This document shows positions 54,901 to 62,087 of a stretch of 64,000 nt of DNA, one piece after another. The number at the start of each line of letters is the position of its first letter. The stretch's first letter is position 1. Made by a program: the position numbers and the translations under genes. Location: the NCBI RefSeq assembly GCF_002941025.1, contig NZ_PTJS01000001.1, forward strand, positions 8,003,678-8,067,677, read 5' to 3'. Below the pieces are notes generated by a model. The model was not told the origin of the DNA, ran no database searches, and saw only the letters and a list, made by a program, of their open reading frames with translations. This DNA is from Streptomyces sp. QL37 (lineage in GTDB: Bacteria > Actinomycetota > Actinomycetes > Streptomycetales > Streptomycetaceae).

Positions 54901-55897
54901 GGTGACCGACGCACCGGCCGAAGAGGTGCTGGCCGCGGACCTGGCCGAGCCCTTCGACCTCACGGCAGGCCCGCTGGTGCGCCTCACCGTGATCAGGCGC
55001 GGAGCCGAGCGCTCCGACCTGGTCCTGACCACCCATCACGTCCTCTCCGACGGCTGGTCGGCACCCCGGATCCTCATCGAACTGTTCGCCCTCTACACGG
55101 CCCGGGTCCGAGGCGTGGCCCCGGAGCTGCCCGCCCCCGTGCCGTTCGCCGACTACCTGAGCTGGTGCGCCGACCACGAGCCCGACCTCGGGGCGTGGAA
55201 GGCCGAGCTCGACGGCCTGCCCGAGGGCGACCACCTGGGCGGCGGCGTGCCGGGCCCGGCATGGCAGGAACCCGAGGTCATCGACTTCGACGCGGCCCTG
55301 GTGGCAGACCTCAGCCGCCTCGCCGCGGGGCGCGGTCTGACCCGCAACACGCTGGTCCAGGGCGTGTGGTCGGTGCTGCTCGCCAGGCGTTCCGGCCGGA
55401 CGGACGTCTGCTTCGGGGCCATGGTCGCCTGCCGTCCCCCGGAGCTGGACGGTGTCGAGGAGATCATCGGACTGCTGGCCAACACCGTCCCCGTGCGGGC
55501 ACGGCTCGCCGGAACACTCGCCGGCACACTGGCCGACATCCAGACCCGGCAGCGGGCCCTGGTGGAGCACCAGCACGTCGCCCTGTCCGACCTGGAACGG
55601 CTGACCGGGCGGAACCGGCTGTTCGACAGCATGGTGGTGTTCGAGAACTACCCCGTCGACCCGGAACGCCTGCGCGAACCCGCCCCGGGGCTCACCGTCG
55701 TCGGGACCCGCTTCCGCGAGGCCACGCACCACCCGGCGACCCTGACGGTCATGCCGGACGGCGACGGCTGGACCGGCGTGCTCGCCCACCGGGCGGGGGT
55801 GGACGTAGACGGACTCGCCGAGGAGCTGCTCGAACTGCTCCGCAACCTGGACAAGCACCTCGACGCCGACGTGCTCGATCTCCTGGAGGGCCGATGA
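45923..55897 (+). CDS. siderophore NRPS, C-A-PCP-E-C-A-PCP-E-C
   Basis: A 3,324-residue two-module synthetase. Domains: C1 about 12-440 (HHLVFDG at 148-154; EntF-like, starter type), A1 467-960 (HTSGSTGRPKG), PCP1 (LGGDSIT, Ser989), E1 1020-1475 (HHLAMDG at 1160, EGHGRE, NYLGR), C2 1487-1920 (HHSLLDG at 1611), A2 1930-2425 (YTSGTTGRPKG), PCP2 (VGGDSIV, Ser2455), E2 2475-2915 (HHLVVDG at 2630, ESHGRP, NYLGQ) and C3 2920-3324 (HHVLSDG at 3038). All C and E active-site HHxxxDG motifs are intact. By eye the A1 pocket reads D-S-D-D-L-L-I-V-D and A2 D-V-W-N-V-G-A-I-N; A1 may take a basic or polar residue and A2 a Thr-like one (weak inference). No thioesterase or reductase follows. Start TTG 45923 after AAGGAGAG. 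Confidence 0.95.
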   Translation: MSTASVSSGGLLPLTRAQLGIWNAQRLEPDSPYYVVGDVVEISGDEPVDVQALVEAVRATTEEAETLRLRVYDTPEGPRQAVSEEPVEPPEVIDVRGAADPVAAAQALVDAERTRAAERCRGMVDRPLCSRTVIRLSDREVWYTQLGHHLVFDGYTAAMLARRTGARYTALVRGSEPARSTFGSFAALVAADQAYRDSDRFAEDRAYWVERFTPLPELGSLDGPDAAVGAPDRTLTARTVLTPEETARLRAFADTEGVTWGEALIAGYAAFLHRMLARTDVVFALPLMCRAGSVELRTPAMAVNVLPLRVGVRGGDGLGDLSRRVASAMREMRDHQRYRGEDLPQDLGVPGAGALLHGRGINLKAFDLAIDFAGSGGVMRNVAGGPPEDMGLSVLPTRDGGLLLGFEVDARTNDQASVDSLLSGLRTLLTGLVDGLAVGRIAMAGDVDRLMEAWCPPPLPGTPVDVPTAFDAIAAAGPGRTALVCGEDRLTAADLADRVHRLARALRARGIGADDVVALALPRSADSVVALLAVLDAGAAFLPLDAAYPPERLRELIDDTRPALVVTSGAIDGLPWDTLLAEAAGLSGAPLEAGELAAPRHPEHLAYVIHTSGSTGRPKGVLGRVGGLAQLLHHQRSTVVAEAEQAAGRRLRAAHTYSFAFDSAFDHLVWLLCGHELHVYDAETIRDADALLAAYARDGIDVVDTTPSMAAPLIEGGLLDLRPTLLVLGGEATPPALWRKVAGSGTNARNIYGPTEATVDSTTARIDDGEPTIGHPLAGTRTYVLDSALQPVPHGTTGELYLAGPHLARGYLGRPGATADRFVADPYGAPGERMYRTGDLARWVPGRGLEYGGRGDGQVKIRGHRVETGEVEAALAAVPGVTAAAARVLSSRLVGYVVSASVTGDTVRSYLAERLPDHMVPAAVVVLAELPVTPNGKLDRAALPAPAAAGGGREPSTEQERLLCAVLAEALDVERVGVDDDFFALGGDSITAITVSSRLRAVGLGLRPRDLLARRSFAALAASAELLQDVPEPVDDPTGAVPAPPIVRGLLDPHPDVDVVAGYAQWTALSVDELDRDALVTGVQAVLDHHDALRLRVADGLEVLPRGTVRAVVDEVRGEDTTALARRLAGELDPRTGDLLRAALLRTGDDTADRLVVVVHHLAMDGVSWRVLLPDLHTACTGGALAPVGASWRRHSLLLAEQGATGARRGELDHWRDALATSSRLGTRPLDPARDTVSTAHRSVTVASPEATEALLTTLPAAYRAGVDEVLLAALVLALRSWGLSGDDVTVSMEGHGREHLDLSRTVGWFTSEYPVRVPASDDAGRALRAAKEARRHVPDAGIGYGVLRHLDPEAGAELSATPPPDVLLNYLGRFAPLAATGWRLPEHDAFSVTEPGAKALEQVLALNCFVHEGDSPRLAVEWTAATEVLGTDVVTALQTAWAGALDTLTEHALHTRGGLTPSDLPLVHLDQAAIDALERTGRIADVLPATPLQVGLSFHTLVRDEDETDVYVVQAVTTLAGELIPDRMAEAARELLRRHPALRVYLGTAGDDVVQVIPADVTLDWRQDDRFPEAARADLERPFDPSRPPLIRFLLSRVGPAEHKLVITNHHSLLDGWSMPLVGRGLLAIYAELSGGPAAPAAQPLSEYFRWLSGRDRDASLAAWRDALAGVDDATRLAPARTGTGIERPGRETIGLGSEFSDRLRAFARDEGVTLTTVLQTAWGLLLGRLTGRLDVVFGCPVSGRPAEVDGVESMIGQLGTTIPVRVRHGRDMTARQLMAQVHAESVALAEHHHVGLPEIQRATGIGELFDTMLVMENFPLSSRKRTPLAPGLDLAGVDITDATHYALTVIVIPDDEITIGLGYQPRAFDASAVRDYGRWLHNLLREIVDDPARPAVRLPALDAGERERMLRTGTEIVAARRRGHWLEEFAAWVDRKPDAEALVCRDRSLSYAELDARANRLAHALIARGVRPQDPVAVLLGRDIEMTVALFGVAKAGAVYVPMDASYPRERLAYMFDDIAPAAVVTTGAELPVSREIPVLRLDDPAALASAPATDPADARAALTDDALAYVIYTSGTTGRPKGVGVTHRGVPDLIALQEEVVGVTEHDRYLHFASTSFDVAFWQTMVPLLSGGTSVIAPEEVRVPGDELLDYIIEHRVTGVNLLPSFLAAMPDDRTVDPDVFFVVGAERLDPELARRWGEGRRALFNAYGPTEVTINSTTWRYDPEDTGPLPIGRPDPDVRAYVLDGGLQPVGVGVTGELYLGGPSLARGYLGRPGLTAATFVASPFGPPGERIYRTGDLVRWRPDGQLVFLGRADHQVKIRGFRVELGEIESTLTSHPDVRACAVIMREGRLVGYVIPTDDADLDTARLREYLAGELPDHMVPTALVPISRLPLSPSGKLDTSALPAPETTAAARREPATEAEALLLAVFRDILGSDEVGLDDDFFAVGGDSIVALQVVSRARRQGLGLAARDVFEGETVAGIAARARDLDAGDAPAVGDAPLTPVMRDLLRRAGAAADGFCQWVEICVPPGGDERAWQGVLDALLARHDVLRARLAGDVLRIPPVGSVTGADVLTRVPATDDLRAASDSGTEAARGAMDPRTGPLLRAVWVDAGPARPGRLVLIAHHLVVDGVSWRVLLDDVEHAHSGGTLARHGESFLGWARSLHDADRRAELPHWQRMSATQALTRPLDPARDTVATAKHHEIRLDAGSTRALITTLPAAYRTTPDAVLLTALAQAVRDWRGTQRLLVALESHGRPRQVDLSQTVGWFTAVHPVLLDADDDIKTVRERLRAQGDGLGHGILTAAGLLDPVEPEVAWNYLGQYPGAPADETPWQAPPDADPLGSGGSEAMPLPHSLMVNALVRDDALGVRITWPSALFTAAEIEDLGQHVRTALLRTAAAPEISALGPGRTVAGIQPLTPLQEVMLRHSRTERPDPYTVQSAFSLAGPLDTDALRAAGDELLARHPNLGAVFPASLAVIPVSPRPDFRVTDAPAEEVLAADLAEPFDLTAGPLVRLTVIRRGAERSDLVLTTHHVLSDGWSAPRILIELFALYTARVRGVAPELPAPVPFADYLSWCADHEPDLGAWKAELDGLPEGDHLGGGVPGPAWQEPEVIDFDAALVADLSRLAAGRGLTRNTLVQGVWSVLLARRSGRTDVCFGAMVACRPPELDGVEEIIGLLANTVPVRARLAGTLAGTLADIQTRQRALVEHQHVALSDLERLTGRNRLFDSMVVFENYPVDPERLREPAPGLTVVGTRFREATHHPATLTVMPDGDGWTGVLAHRAGVDVDGLAEELLELLRNLDKHLDADVLDLLEGR

Positions 55898-57294
55898 GCA
55901 AGGAGGCGGCGCCTCCCGTGGGGCGGGTGGACCGAGAGCTGCTGCGGGTCGCGTTCATCCTGGTGCTCGGCACCTTCATGGCCACGCTGGACGCCACGAT
56001 CGTCAGCGTCGGAATCGACGCCCTGACCGCCGAGTTCGGCGCCTCCGTCGCGGAGATCCAGTGGGTCAGCACGGCCTACCTGCTGGCCGTGGTCGCCGCG
56101 GTGCCCGCGTCGGGCTGGCTGGCCGACCGCTTCGGCGGCAAACGGACATGGCTCGCCGCCGTGGGCGTCTTCCTGCTCGGCTCGCTTCTGTGCGCGCTGG
56201 CCTGGTCGGCGACCAGCCTGATCGTCTTCCGGGTGATCCAGGGCCTCGGTGGCGGGCTGCTGCCCGCCACCGGGCAGGCGTTGCTGGCCCGCGTCGCGGG
56301 ACCGAACCGCACCGGCCGGGTGATCAGCGTCGTCGCGGTCGTCCCGCTGCTCTCACCGGTCTTCGGCCCGCTCGTCGGCGGCTCCATCCTCGGCGTCGCG
56401 CCCTGGCCGTGGCTGTTCCTGGTCAACCTGCCGATCGGGGTGGCCGCCGCCCTGCTCGCCCGCCGACACGTGCCCACGGTGCCGCCGTCGCCGCGTCGGA
56501 CGCCGTTCGACCTGCGGGGCGCCGCGATGCTCTCGCCCGGCCTGGCCGTGCTGGTCTACGGGCTGACCGAGGTGGCCGACGGCCGAACCCTCCCGGCCAC
56601 GGTCGGAGTGACGGCGGGCCTCGCGATGCTGGCCTGTTTCACCGTGCACGGGCTACGCACCCGCGCCACACCGCTGGTCGACCCGCGGCTCTTCACCCGG
56701 CCGCCCTTCGGTGCGGCCGCCCTCGCGCTGGTGGTACTGGGCGCCTCGGTGTTCGGCACGATGTTCCTGCTCCCGCTGTACTTCCAGACCGGCCGCGGCC
56801 TCTCGGCGTGGGAGGCCGGACTGCTCCTGGCCCCCCAGGGGCTGGGCGCGGCCGCCGGTTCGGTCCTGGTCAACCGCACCATCGACAAGGTCGCGCCGCG
56901 GACCCTGGTGGTGACCGGAATCGTGCTGATCCTCGTGGGCACCGTCCCGTTCACCCAGCTCGGCCACGGCATCCCGGACGCCGTGATCGCCACGGCGCTC
57001 GCGGTCCGCGGCCTCGGGATGGCGATGGTCGGTGCGCCGGTGATGAACATCGTCTACAGCCGGATCGAGCCGGAGCAGCTGCCCCGCGCGTCCGGAGCGC
57101 TCAACCTGCTCAACACCGTGGGCGGTTCGGTGGGCACCGCCGCTCTCGCCGTGGTCCTGCAGAGCCGGCTCTCCGCCCGTGGCCACGACATCGCCTCGGC
57201 GTTCGCCGACACCTTCTGGTGGGTGCTCGGCTTCTGCCTGCTCGCCGCGGCAGGTGCCACGAGACTGCCCCGTACCCAGGTCAGGACGCCATGA
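55894..57294 (+). CDS. DHA2/EmrB-type MFS exporter
   Basis: A 466-residue drug:H+ antiporter-2 family protein, probably 14 helices. It opens ILVLGTFMATLDATIVSVGI, with motif A in loop 2-3 (GWLADRFGGKRTW) and the antiporter motif C region VVPLLSPVFGPLVGG. The ATG overlaps the NRPS stop (ATGA), so the two are co-translated; the likely role is export of the siderophore made by that enzyme. Last gene of the unit. Confidence 0.93.
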   Translation: MSKEAAPPVGRVDRELLRVAFILVLGTFMATLDATIVSVGIDALTAEFGASVAEIQWVSTAYLLAVVAAVPASGWLADRFGGKRTWLAAVGVFLLGSLLCALAWSATSLIVFRVIQGLGGGLLPATGQALLARVAGPNRTGRVISVVAVVPLLSPVFGPLVGGSILGVAPWPWLFLVNLPIGVAAALLARRHVPTVPPSPRRTPFDLRGAAMLSPGLAVLVYGLTEVADGRTLPATVGVTAGLAMLACFTVHGLRTRATPLVDPRLFTRPPFGAAALALVVLGASVFGTMFLLPLYFQTGRGLSAWEAGLLLAPQGLGAAAGSVLVNRTIDKVAPRTLVVTGIVLILVGTVPFTQLGHGIPDAVIATALAVRGLGMAMVGAPVMNIVYSRIEPEQLPRASGALNLLNTVGGSVGTAALAVVLQSRLSARGHDIASAFADTFWWVLGFCLLAAAGATRLPRTQVRTP

Positions 57295-57390
57295 CGGCTT
57301 CCTGAAAAGGGCTTTGACGCCTCGTCAGGATCGGCCCCCCGAGGACGCAGGGGTGCGGGCAGAACTTTGAACTCGCAGATGACAAAGTAT

Positions 57391-57411
57391 GGACTTCTTC
57401 GGCAGAAGTCC
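57391..57411 (+). terminator. hairpin after the siderophore operon
   Basis: GGACTTCT, loop of 5, AGAAGTCC: a perfect 8-bp stem about 95 bases after the exporter. It has no T run, and could instead belong to the control region of the next gene. An ACTTTG/CAAAGT dyad (57364-57388) lies just upstream. Confidence 0.4.
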
Positions 57412-57498
57412 CCTAGCGTGGCGGCGCCACCGTAGGCGTAGTGCTAATTCGCGGATCAGTACAGCCCGACCGGAGTGCCACCCCCTGCTGGAGGACCG

Positions 57499-60400
57499 AT
57501 GCATCCACGGCTGTTGTCACGTGCCCGAAAACGGCTCACCACCCTGCTCGTCGGTGCCTTCCTCGCGGGAGGCGTCTGGGCCGGCCACCCGGCCGCCGCC
57601 GCGCCCGACGACATCCCGCCCCAGGAACCCGGCGTCACCCTGCGTGTCTTCGACACCCAGGTGCCACTCAGCAAGCTGTGCACGCTCAAGCCGGGCCAGA
57701 CGCCCAACCACGACAAGCTGATGCCCACCGTGGACTGGTCCACGGTCGACGACTTCGGCGGCTACGCCGACAACTTCGTGGCGGAGGTCTCCGGCTACCT
57801 GGTCGTACCGGCAGACGGGACGTACTCCTTCCGGCTCAACAGCGACGACGGCTCCCGGCTGACCATCGACGACCGGGAGGTCATCGACCACGACGGTCTG
57901 CACGGTGCCGACCCCAAGGACGGGTCCGCCCAACTCACGGCGGGTTCGCACCCGTTCCGTGTCGACTACTTCGAGCGCGGGGGCGATCAGCAGCTGACCC
58001 TGGCGTGGAGGCCGCCGGGTGCGGACGACTTCGGCGTCATTCCGAGCGAGTCCCTGAGCACCGACGCCGGGGTCGTCCGGGTCACCGCGCCGGGCCGCAA
58101 GGAGTGCGAATCGGGCGCCGACAGCCCCGGTGACGGACTGCCCCTCGCCGATGTGCGACCCGACCTCGACCTCACCGATCTGCGCCCGGACGGCTTCGAA
58201 CCGCAGGTCACCGGCATGGACTGGCTGCCCGACGGCCGCCTGGCGCTCTCCACCTGGGGCGGCTCCGAGAACGTGACCGGCGAGGTGTACCTCCTCGACC
58301 ATGTCACCGGTGACACCACCCGCGAGAAGGTGACGGCGACGAAGGTCGCCGAGGGTCTGCGCGAGCCGATGGGCATCAAGTACGTCGACGGTTCGCTGTA
58401 CGTCTCGCAGAAGCACGAGCTGACGCAACTCGTCGACACCGACAAGGACTTCGTCACCGACGAGTACCGCACGGTCGCCACCTGGCCGTACGGCGGGAAC
58501 TTCCACGAGTTCGCGTTCGGACTGCTCTACCGCGACGGCTACTTCTACGTGAACCTCTCCGTCGCCATCGACTACGGCGGTGCGACCACCACTCCGCAGC
58601 CGGCGCAGGGCCGCGGCACGACGTACAAGGTCAGCAAGAAGACGGGCAAGATCCATGCGATCGCGGGCGGGCTGCGGACCCCGAACGGCATCGGCTGGGG
58701 CCCCGGCAACTCCATCTTCACCACCGACAACCAGGGCGGCTGGCTGCCCGCGTCGAAGCTCGTCCAGATCAAGCAGGACCGCTTCTTCAACCATTACACC
58801 CAGCCGACGGGCACGTTCGACAACCGGCCCGTCACACAGCCGGTGCTCTGGCTGCCGCAGAACGAGATCGCCAACTCTCCCAGTACACCGCTGTATCTGA
58901 CGGAGGGCCGCTTCGCCGGCCAGATGCTGTTCGGCGACGTCACCTACGGCGGGCTCCAGCGCGGCTACCTGGAGAAGGTGAAGGGGCAGTACCAGGGCGC
59001 CGTGTTCCGCTACACGCAGGGCCTCGAAGCGGGCGTCAACCGCATCACCATGGGGCCCGACGGCGCCATATACGCGGGCGGTCTCGGCGCCGACGGCAAC
59101 TGGGGCCAGGAAGGAAAGCTGAAGTTCGGCCTGCAGAAGCTCACACCGAACGGCGGCAACACCTTCGACATCAAGGAGATGCGCGCCGTTCCCGGCGGCT
59201 TCGACCTGGAATACACGCAGCCCCTCTCCGAGGCCACCGCGGCGGAGCTGACGTCCCGCTACCAGGCGGAGCAGTGGCGCTACACGCCCACGTCCGACTA
59301 CGGCGGCCCGAAGATCGCCGAGGAACAGCTCGCCGTGAGCTCGGCGACCCTCTCCGAGGACGGCCGCACCGTCCGGCTGCGTCTCGACGGACTCAAGCCG
59401 GACCGCGTCGTACACCTCCGCTCACCGCGCCCCTTCGCCTCCGAGTCCGGCGAGACCCTGTGGAGCACGGAGGCCTGGTACACGCTCAACGCCCTGCCGG
59501 GGAAGCAGCCGCCGCCGGCCACGCTGTACGAGGCCGAGGAGGCGCGGATCACCGGCACGGCAGGCATCCACACCGACCACACCGGCTACTCGGGCAGCGG
59601 CTTCGTCGACCGCTACGACACCGAGGACCAGGCCGCCACGACCTTCGACGTGACGGCCCCCAAGGCCGGCGACTACGACGTGAACCTGCGCTACTCCAAC
59701 GGCCCCAACCCCTTCCAGGGCACCAAGTCCCTGTCCCTCCACGTCAACGGGAAGAAACTGCGACAGACGAAACTCCCGTCGACCGGTACCTGGGACGCCT
59801 GGTCGACGCGGACCGAGCGGGTACGCCTGCACGCGGGGCCGAACACCGTCTCGTACCGCTTCGACCCGGGTGACACCGGCCATGTCAACCTCGACCTGAT
59901 CACCGTGCGCCCTCACGGAGCCCCCGTCGCCCTCTTCGACGGGACCACCGCCTCCCAGGCGCAGTGGCAGCACACGGACGGCCGGACGGTCGAATGGCCG
60001 CAGGCCGCCGAGCAGTCCATGGAGGTGTGCTGCGGTGACATCCGTACCAAGGACGCCTACCAGGACTTCAGGCTGAGGCTTGAGTTCCGGGTGCCACTCC
60101 TGCCGGACGACGTGACGGGCCAGGACCGGGGCAACAGCGGGATCTACCTCCAGGACCGGTACGAGCTGCAGATCCTCGATTCGTTCGGTGACACCACCCT
60201 CGACACGAACGAGGCCGGTGCGATCTACGAGAAGAGGGCGCCCGACGTCAACGCGGCCACGGCCCCGGAGACCTGGCAGAAGTACGACATCACCTTCCGC
60301 GCCGCGCGTTTCGACGACAGCGGCCGTAAGACCGCCGACGCGCGAGTGACGGTGGTGTGGAACGGCAAGAAGGTCCACGACGACGTCGCGATCGACGGAC

Positions 60401-60507
60401 CGACCGGCGCGGGTGCGCCGGAGGGCCCCTCGGCCGGAGCGATCCGTCTCCAGGACCACGGCAACAAGGTGCGGTTCCGTGACATCCGGATCGAACCGCT
60501 GAGCTGA
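57499..60507 (+). CDS. secreted PA14 / beta-propeller / CBM6 / DUF1080 multidomain protein
   Basis: A 1,002-residue exported protein. A signal peptide ends near residue 35 (LTTLLVGAFLAGGVWAGHPAAAA). A PA14 domain follows (about 85-185; YSFRLNSDDGSRLTIDD), then a sugar-dehydrogenase-like NHL propeller (about 215-560; GMDWLPDGRLALSTWGG, AFGLLYRDGYFYVNLS, TPNGIGWGPGNSIFTTDNQG). Next is a CBM6-type domain (about 675-800; YEAEEARITG) and a C-terminal DUF1080/3-keto-disaccharide-hydrolase domain (about 815-1000; GNSGIYLQDRYELQILDSFG). It probably acts on extracellular sugars. ATG 57499 follows GGAGGA. Ends at a strong shared terminator. Confidence 0.85.
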   Translation: MHPRLLSRARKRLTTLLVGAFLAGGVWAGHPAAAAPDDIPPQEPGVTLRVFDTQVPLSKLCTLKPGQTPNHDKLMPTVDWSTVDDFGGYADNFVAEVSGYLVVPADGTYSFRLNSDDGSRLTIDDREVIDHDGLHGADPKDGSAQLTAGSHPFRVDYFERGGDQQLTLAWRPPGADDFGVIPSESLSTDAGVVRVTAPGRKECESGADSPGDGLPLADVRPDLDLTDLRPDGFEPQVTGMDWLPDGRLALSTWGGSENVTGEVYLLDHVTGDTTREKVTATKVAEGLREPMGIKYVDGSLYVSQKHELTQLVDTDKDFVTDEYRTVATWPYGGNFHEFAFGLLYRDGYFYVNLSVAIDYGGATTTPQPAQGRGTTYKVSKKTGKIHAIAGGLRTPNGIGWGPGNSIFTTDNQGGWLPASKLVQIKQDRFFNHYTQPTGTFDNRPVTQPVLWLPQNEIANSPSTPLYLTEGRFAGQMLFGDVTYGGLQRGYLEKVKGQYQGAVFRYTQGLEAGVNRITMGPDGAIYAGGLGADGNWGQEGKLKFGLQKLTPNGGNTFDIKEMRAVPGGFDLEYTQPLSEATAAELTSRYQAEQWRYTPTSDYGGPKIAEEQLAVSSATLSEDGRTVRLRLDGLKPDRVVHLRSPRPFASESGETLWSTEAWYTLNALPGKQPPPATLYEAEEARITGTAGIHTDHTGYSGSGFVDRYDTEDQAATTFDVTAPKAGDYDVNLRYSNGPNPFQGTKSLSLHVNGKKLRQTKLPSTGTWDAWSTRTERVRLHAGPNTVSYRFDPGDTGHVNLDLITVRPHGAPVALFDGTTASQAQWQHTDGRTVEWPQAAEQSMEVCCGDIRTKDAYQDFRLRLEFRVPLLPDDVTGQDRGNSGIYLQDRYELQILDSFGDTTLDTNEAGAIYEKRAPDVNAATAPETWQKYDITFRAARFDDSGRKTADARVTVVWNGKKVHDDVAIDGPTGAGAPEGPSAGAIRLQDHGNKVRFRDIRIEPLS

Positions 60508-60524
60508 CCACCCGGCGCGACCGC

Positions 60525-60563
60525 CGATGCGGGGCACCTGCGAACGGCAGGTGCCCCGCATCG
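60525..60563. terminator. bidirectional intrinsic terminator
   Basis: A perfect 16-bp stem (CGATGCGGGGCACCTG and its complement) with a 7-base loop, 18 bases after the multidomain gene and 44 bases before the end of the convergent gene. Confidence 0.88.
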
Positions 60564-60606
60564 CGCGTCCCCGGTCCGGACGGACGGCCCGGACCCGGGG
60601 CGCGTG

Positions 60607-61392
60607 TCAGTCCTGCGGCGTCTCCGACGCCTGCCAGGCGATCGAGAGCCCTTCCAGCCACGCCGGCGGGAGCTCCGCGTGCTCCCATTCCGCCCGGAGC
60701 GCCGCCGGTGAGCCGGTGAGACGTTCGAGTACGGCGATGCTCGTGGGGGAGTGGAGAAGGGAGTAACGGCCGTGGACGGCGATGGGGCTGCCCGGTCCGT
60801 ACCGCGCGTACAACCGGTCCAGCCGCTGCCGGTGGGCCTCGGTGAACCGCTCCAGCTGTCCGGCGTACCCCACCCGTCCCACGACGCTCATCGTGCCGAG
60901 CACAGCGGTGAGGACCTCGTCCGACACCTCGGGATCGAGGTCCGAGGTGGTACTGAAGGCGAGGTGGAGCGGTGTCACGGCCACCTTGGCACGCTCCACG
61001 TCCACCCTCCCCACGGGGTGATGGACTCGTGCACCGCCCATCGGGCCGGACACGGCCGGACCGATGGCACGCTCGAGGGCGCGCTCGGCGACGCGGGCGA
61101 ACTCCTCACCGACGGCCCGGGCGCCGTCGTGCCAGCCGGTGACGTACAGCTCCGCGTGCCCGGCCGGGGCCCCAGCCGCCTTGCCGGCCTCGCTGTGCGC
61201 GTCAGCGACCGCGCCGGCCTCCACGAGCGCGACCAGCTCTTCGGCCTCGCCCCGGAACACTCCCACGCGGCCGAGGAGCTCGAAGAGCGTCTTCTTCGCG
61301 TTGAGGACGCTGGCGGAGTCCAGCGGGTGCCGGCCCGTCTCTGCGGTGTCGATGGCGTCCCCCTCGTCGTCCTTGGTCCGATGCTTCACCAT
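60607..61392 (-). CDS. conserved hypothetical protein
   Basis: A 261-residue soluble protein that I do not recognise. It is helix-rich in the first half (KKTLFELLGRVGVFRGEAEE, ARVAERALERAIG) and ends PPAWLEGLSIAWQASETPQD. The ATG at 61392 has no ribosome-binding site and lies inside the 26-base TATGGT repeat, which may be a promoter; a downstream start cannot be ruled out. Confidence 0.6.
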   Translation of the reverse strand: MVKHRTKDDEGDAIDTAETGRHPLDSASVLNAKKTLFELLGRVGVFRGEAEELVALVEAGAVADAHSEAGKAAGAPAGHAELYVTGWHDGARAVGEEFARVAERALERAIGPAVSGPMGGARVHHPVGRVDVERAKVAVTPLHLAFSTTSDLDPEVSDEVLTAVLGTMSVVGRVGYAGQLERFTEAHRQRLDRLYARYGPGSPIAVHGRYSLLHSPTSIAVLERLTGSPAALRAEWEHAELPPAWLEGLSIAWQASETPQD

Positions 61393-61412
61393 AGTTCGAG
61401 TGTGCGGTGTGC
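61387..61412 (-). repeat. 26-base repeat with TATGGT core, copy 2
   Basis: Matches 32233-32258 at 24 of 26 bases, in the same orientation relative to a minus-strand gene. Here it spans the apparent start codon of the hypothetical gene. Confidence 0.6.
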
Positions 61413-61499
61413 CGCGGCGGCGTCGCCGCGCCGACGCTGACGCCTGCTCCTTGTGGCGCAGCCTCGACGCGGGCACCTCCGGCAGGAGATCATCGGACC

Positions 61500-62051
61500 A
61501 TGGAGTTCCTCTGCTACCACCGCGACCGGCCCGGCTCCTCGACGCTGCGCGACGAACTGCTGGAAGAGCACTGGTCCTACATGGACGGGTACGCCAAGGA
61601 GATGATCGCCCGGGGCCCGACTCTCGCCGACGACGGCGACACACCCACCGGAAGCGTGCACGTCGTCGACCTGCCCGATCCCGCCGCCGCCCGCGCGTTC
61701 GCCTTCGACGAACCGAACTACCAGGCAGGCGTCTACCGGGACGTGCTGCTACGACGCTGGAGCAACACACTGGGACGCACGATGTGGGAGTACCCCGGCG
61801 GGCCGTCCGGCGGCAACCGGTACCTGGTGCTCGGGCTCGGCACGGGGCAGGCCGCGGACCTCGCGGTGCCGCCCTGCCGGGACGAGCTGATCGCCTACGG
61901 GCCGCTGCTGTCCGACGACGGCGACACCTGGCTGGGCACGGCGGCCCTGGTCCGGGCGCCGGACCCGGAGGCGGCACGCGCCGTCCTGACCCCGGACCGG
62001 TACGCAGGCGTCGAGGTGCACAACTGGCAGTTCGGCGGGCGGGACTCCTGA
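61500..62051 (+). CDS. double YCII-domain protein
   Basis: A 183-residue protein of two tandem YciI-like ferredoxin-fold halves: LLEEHWSYMDGYAKEMIARGPTL trimmed at about residues 20-42 with GSVHVVDLPDPAAARAF, then CRDELIAYGPLLSDDGDTWL with AALVRAPDPEAARAVL. Each half keeps the G-P-L/T-L and D-G-D-T pattern. YciI proteins are small enzymes or enzyme modules of mostly unknown reaction. ATG 61500 has AGGAGAT upstream. Divergent from the hypothetical gene. Confidence 0.8.
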   Translation: MEFLCYHRDRPGSSTLRDELLEEHWSYMDGYAKEMIARGPTLADDGDTPTGSVHVVDLPDPAAARAFAFDEPNYQAGVYRDVLLRRWSNTLGRTMWEYPGGPSGGNRYLVLGLGTGQAADLAVPPCRDELIAYGPLLSDDGDTWLGTAALVRAPDPEAARAVLTPDRYAGVEVHNWQFGGRDS

Positions 62052-62087
62052 CACGGGGCACTGCCGCGGTCCCGCCCCCCTCCGGCG

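Noticed and set aside
57379-57419. Possible -35/-10 pair (ATGACA and TAGCGT) before the PA14 protein
   Set aside because: The spacing is 29 bases, too long for a sigma-70-type promoter.
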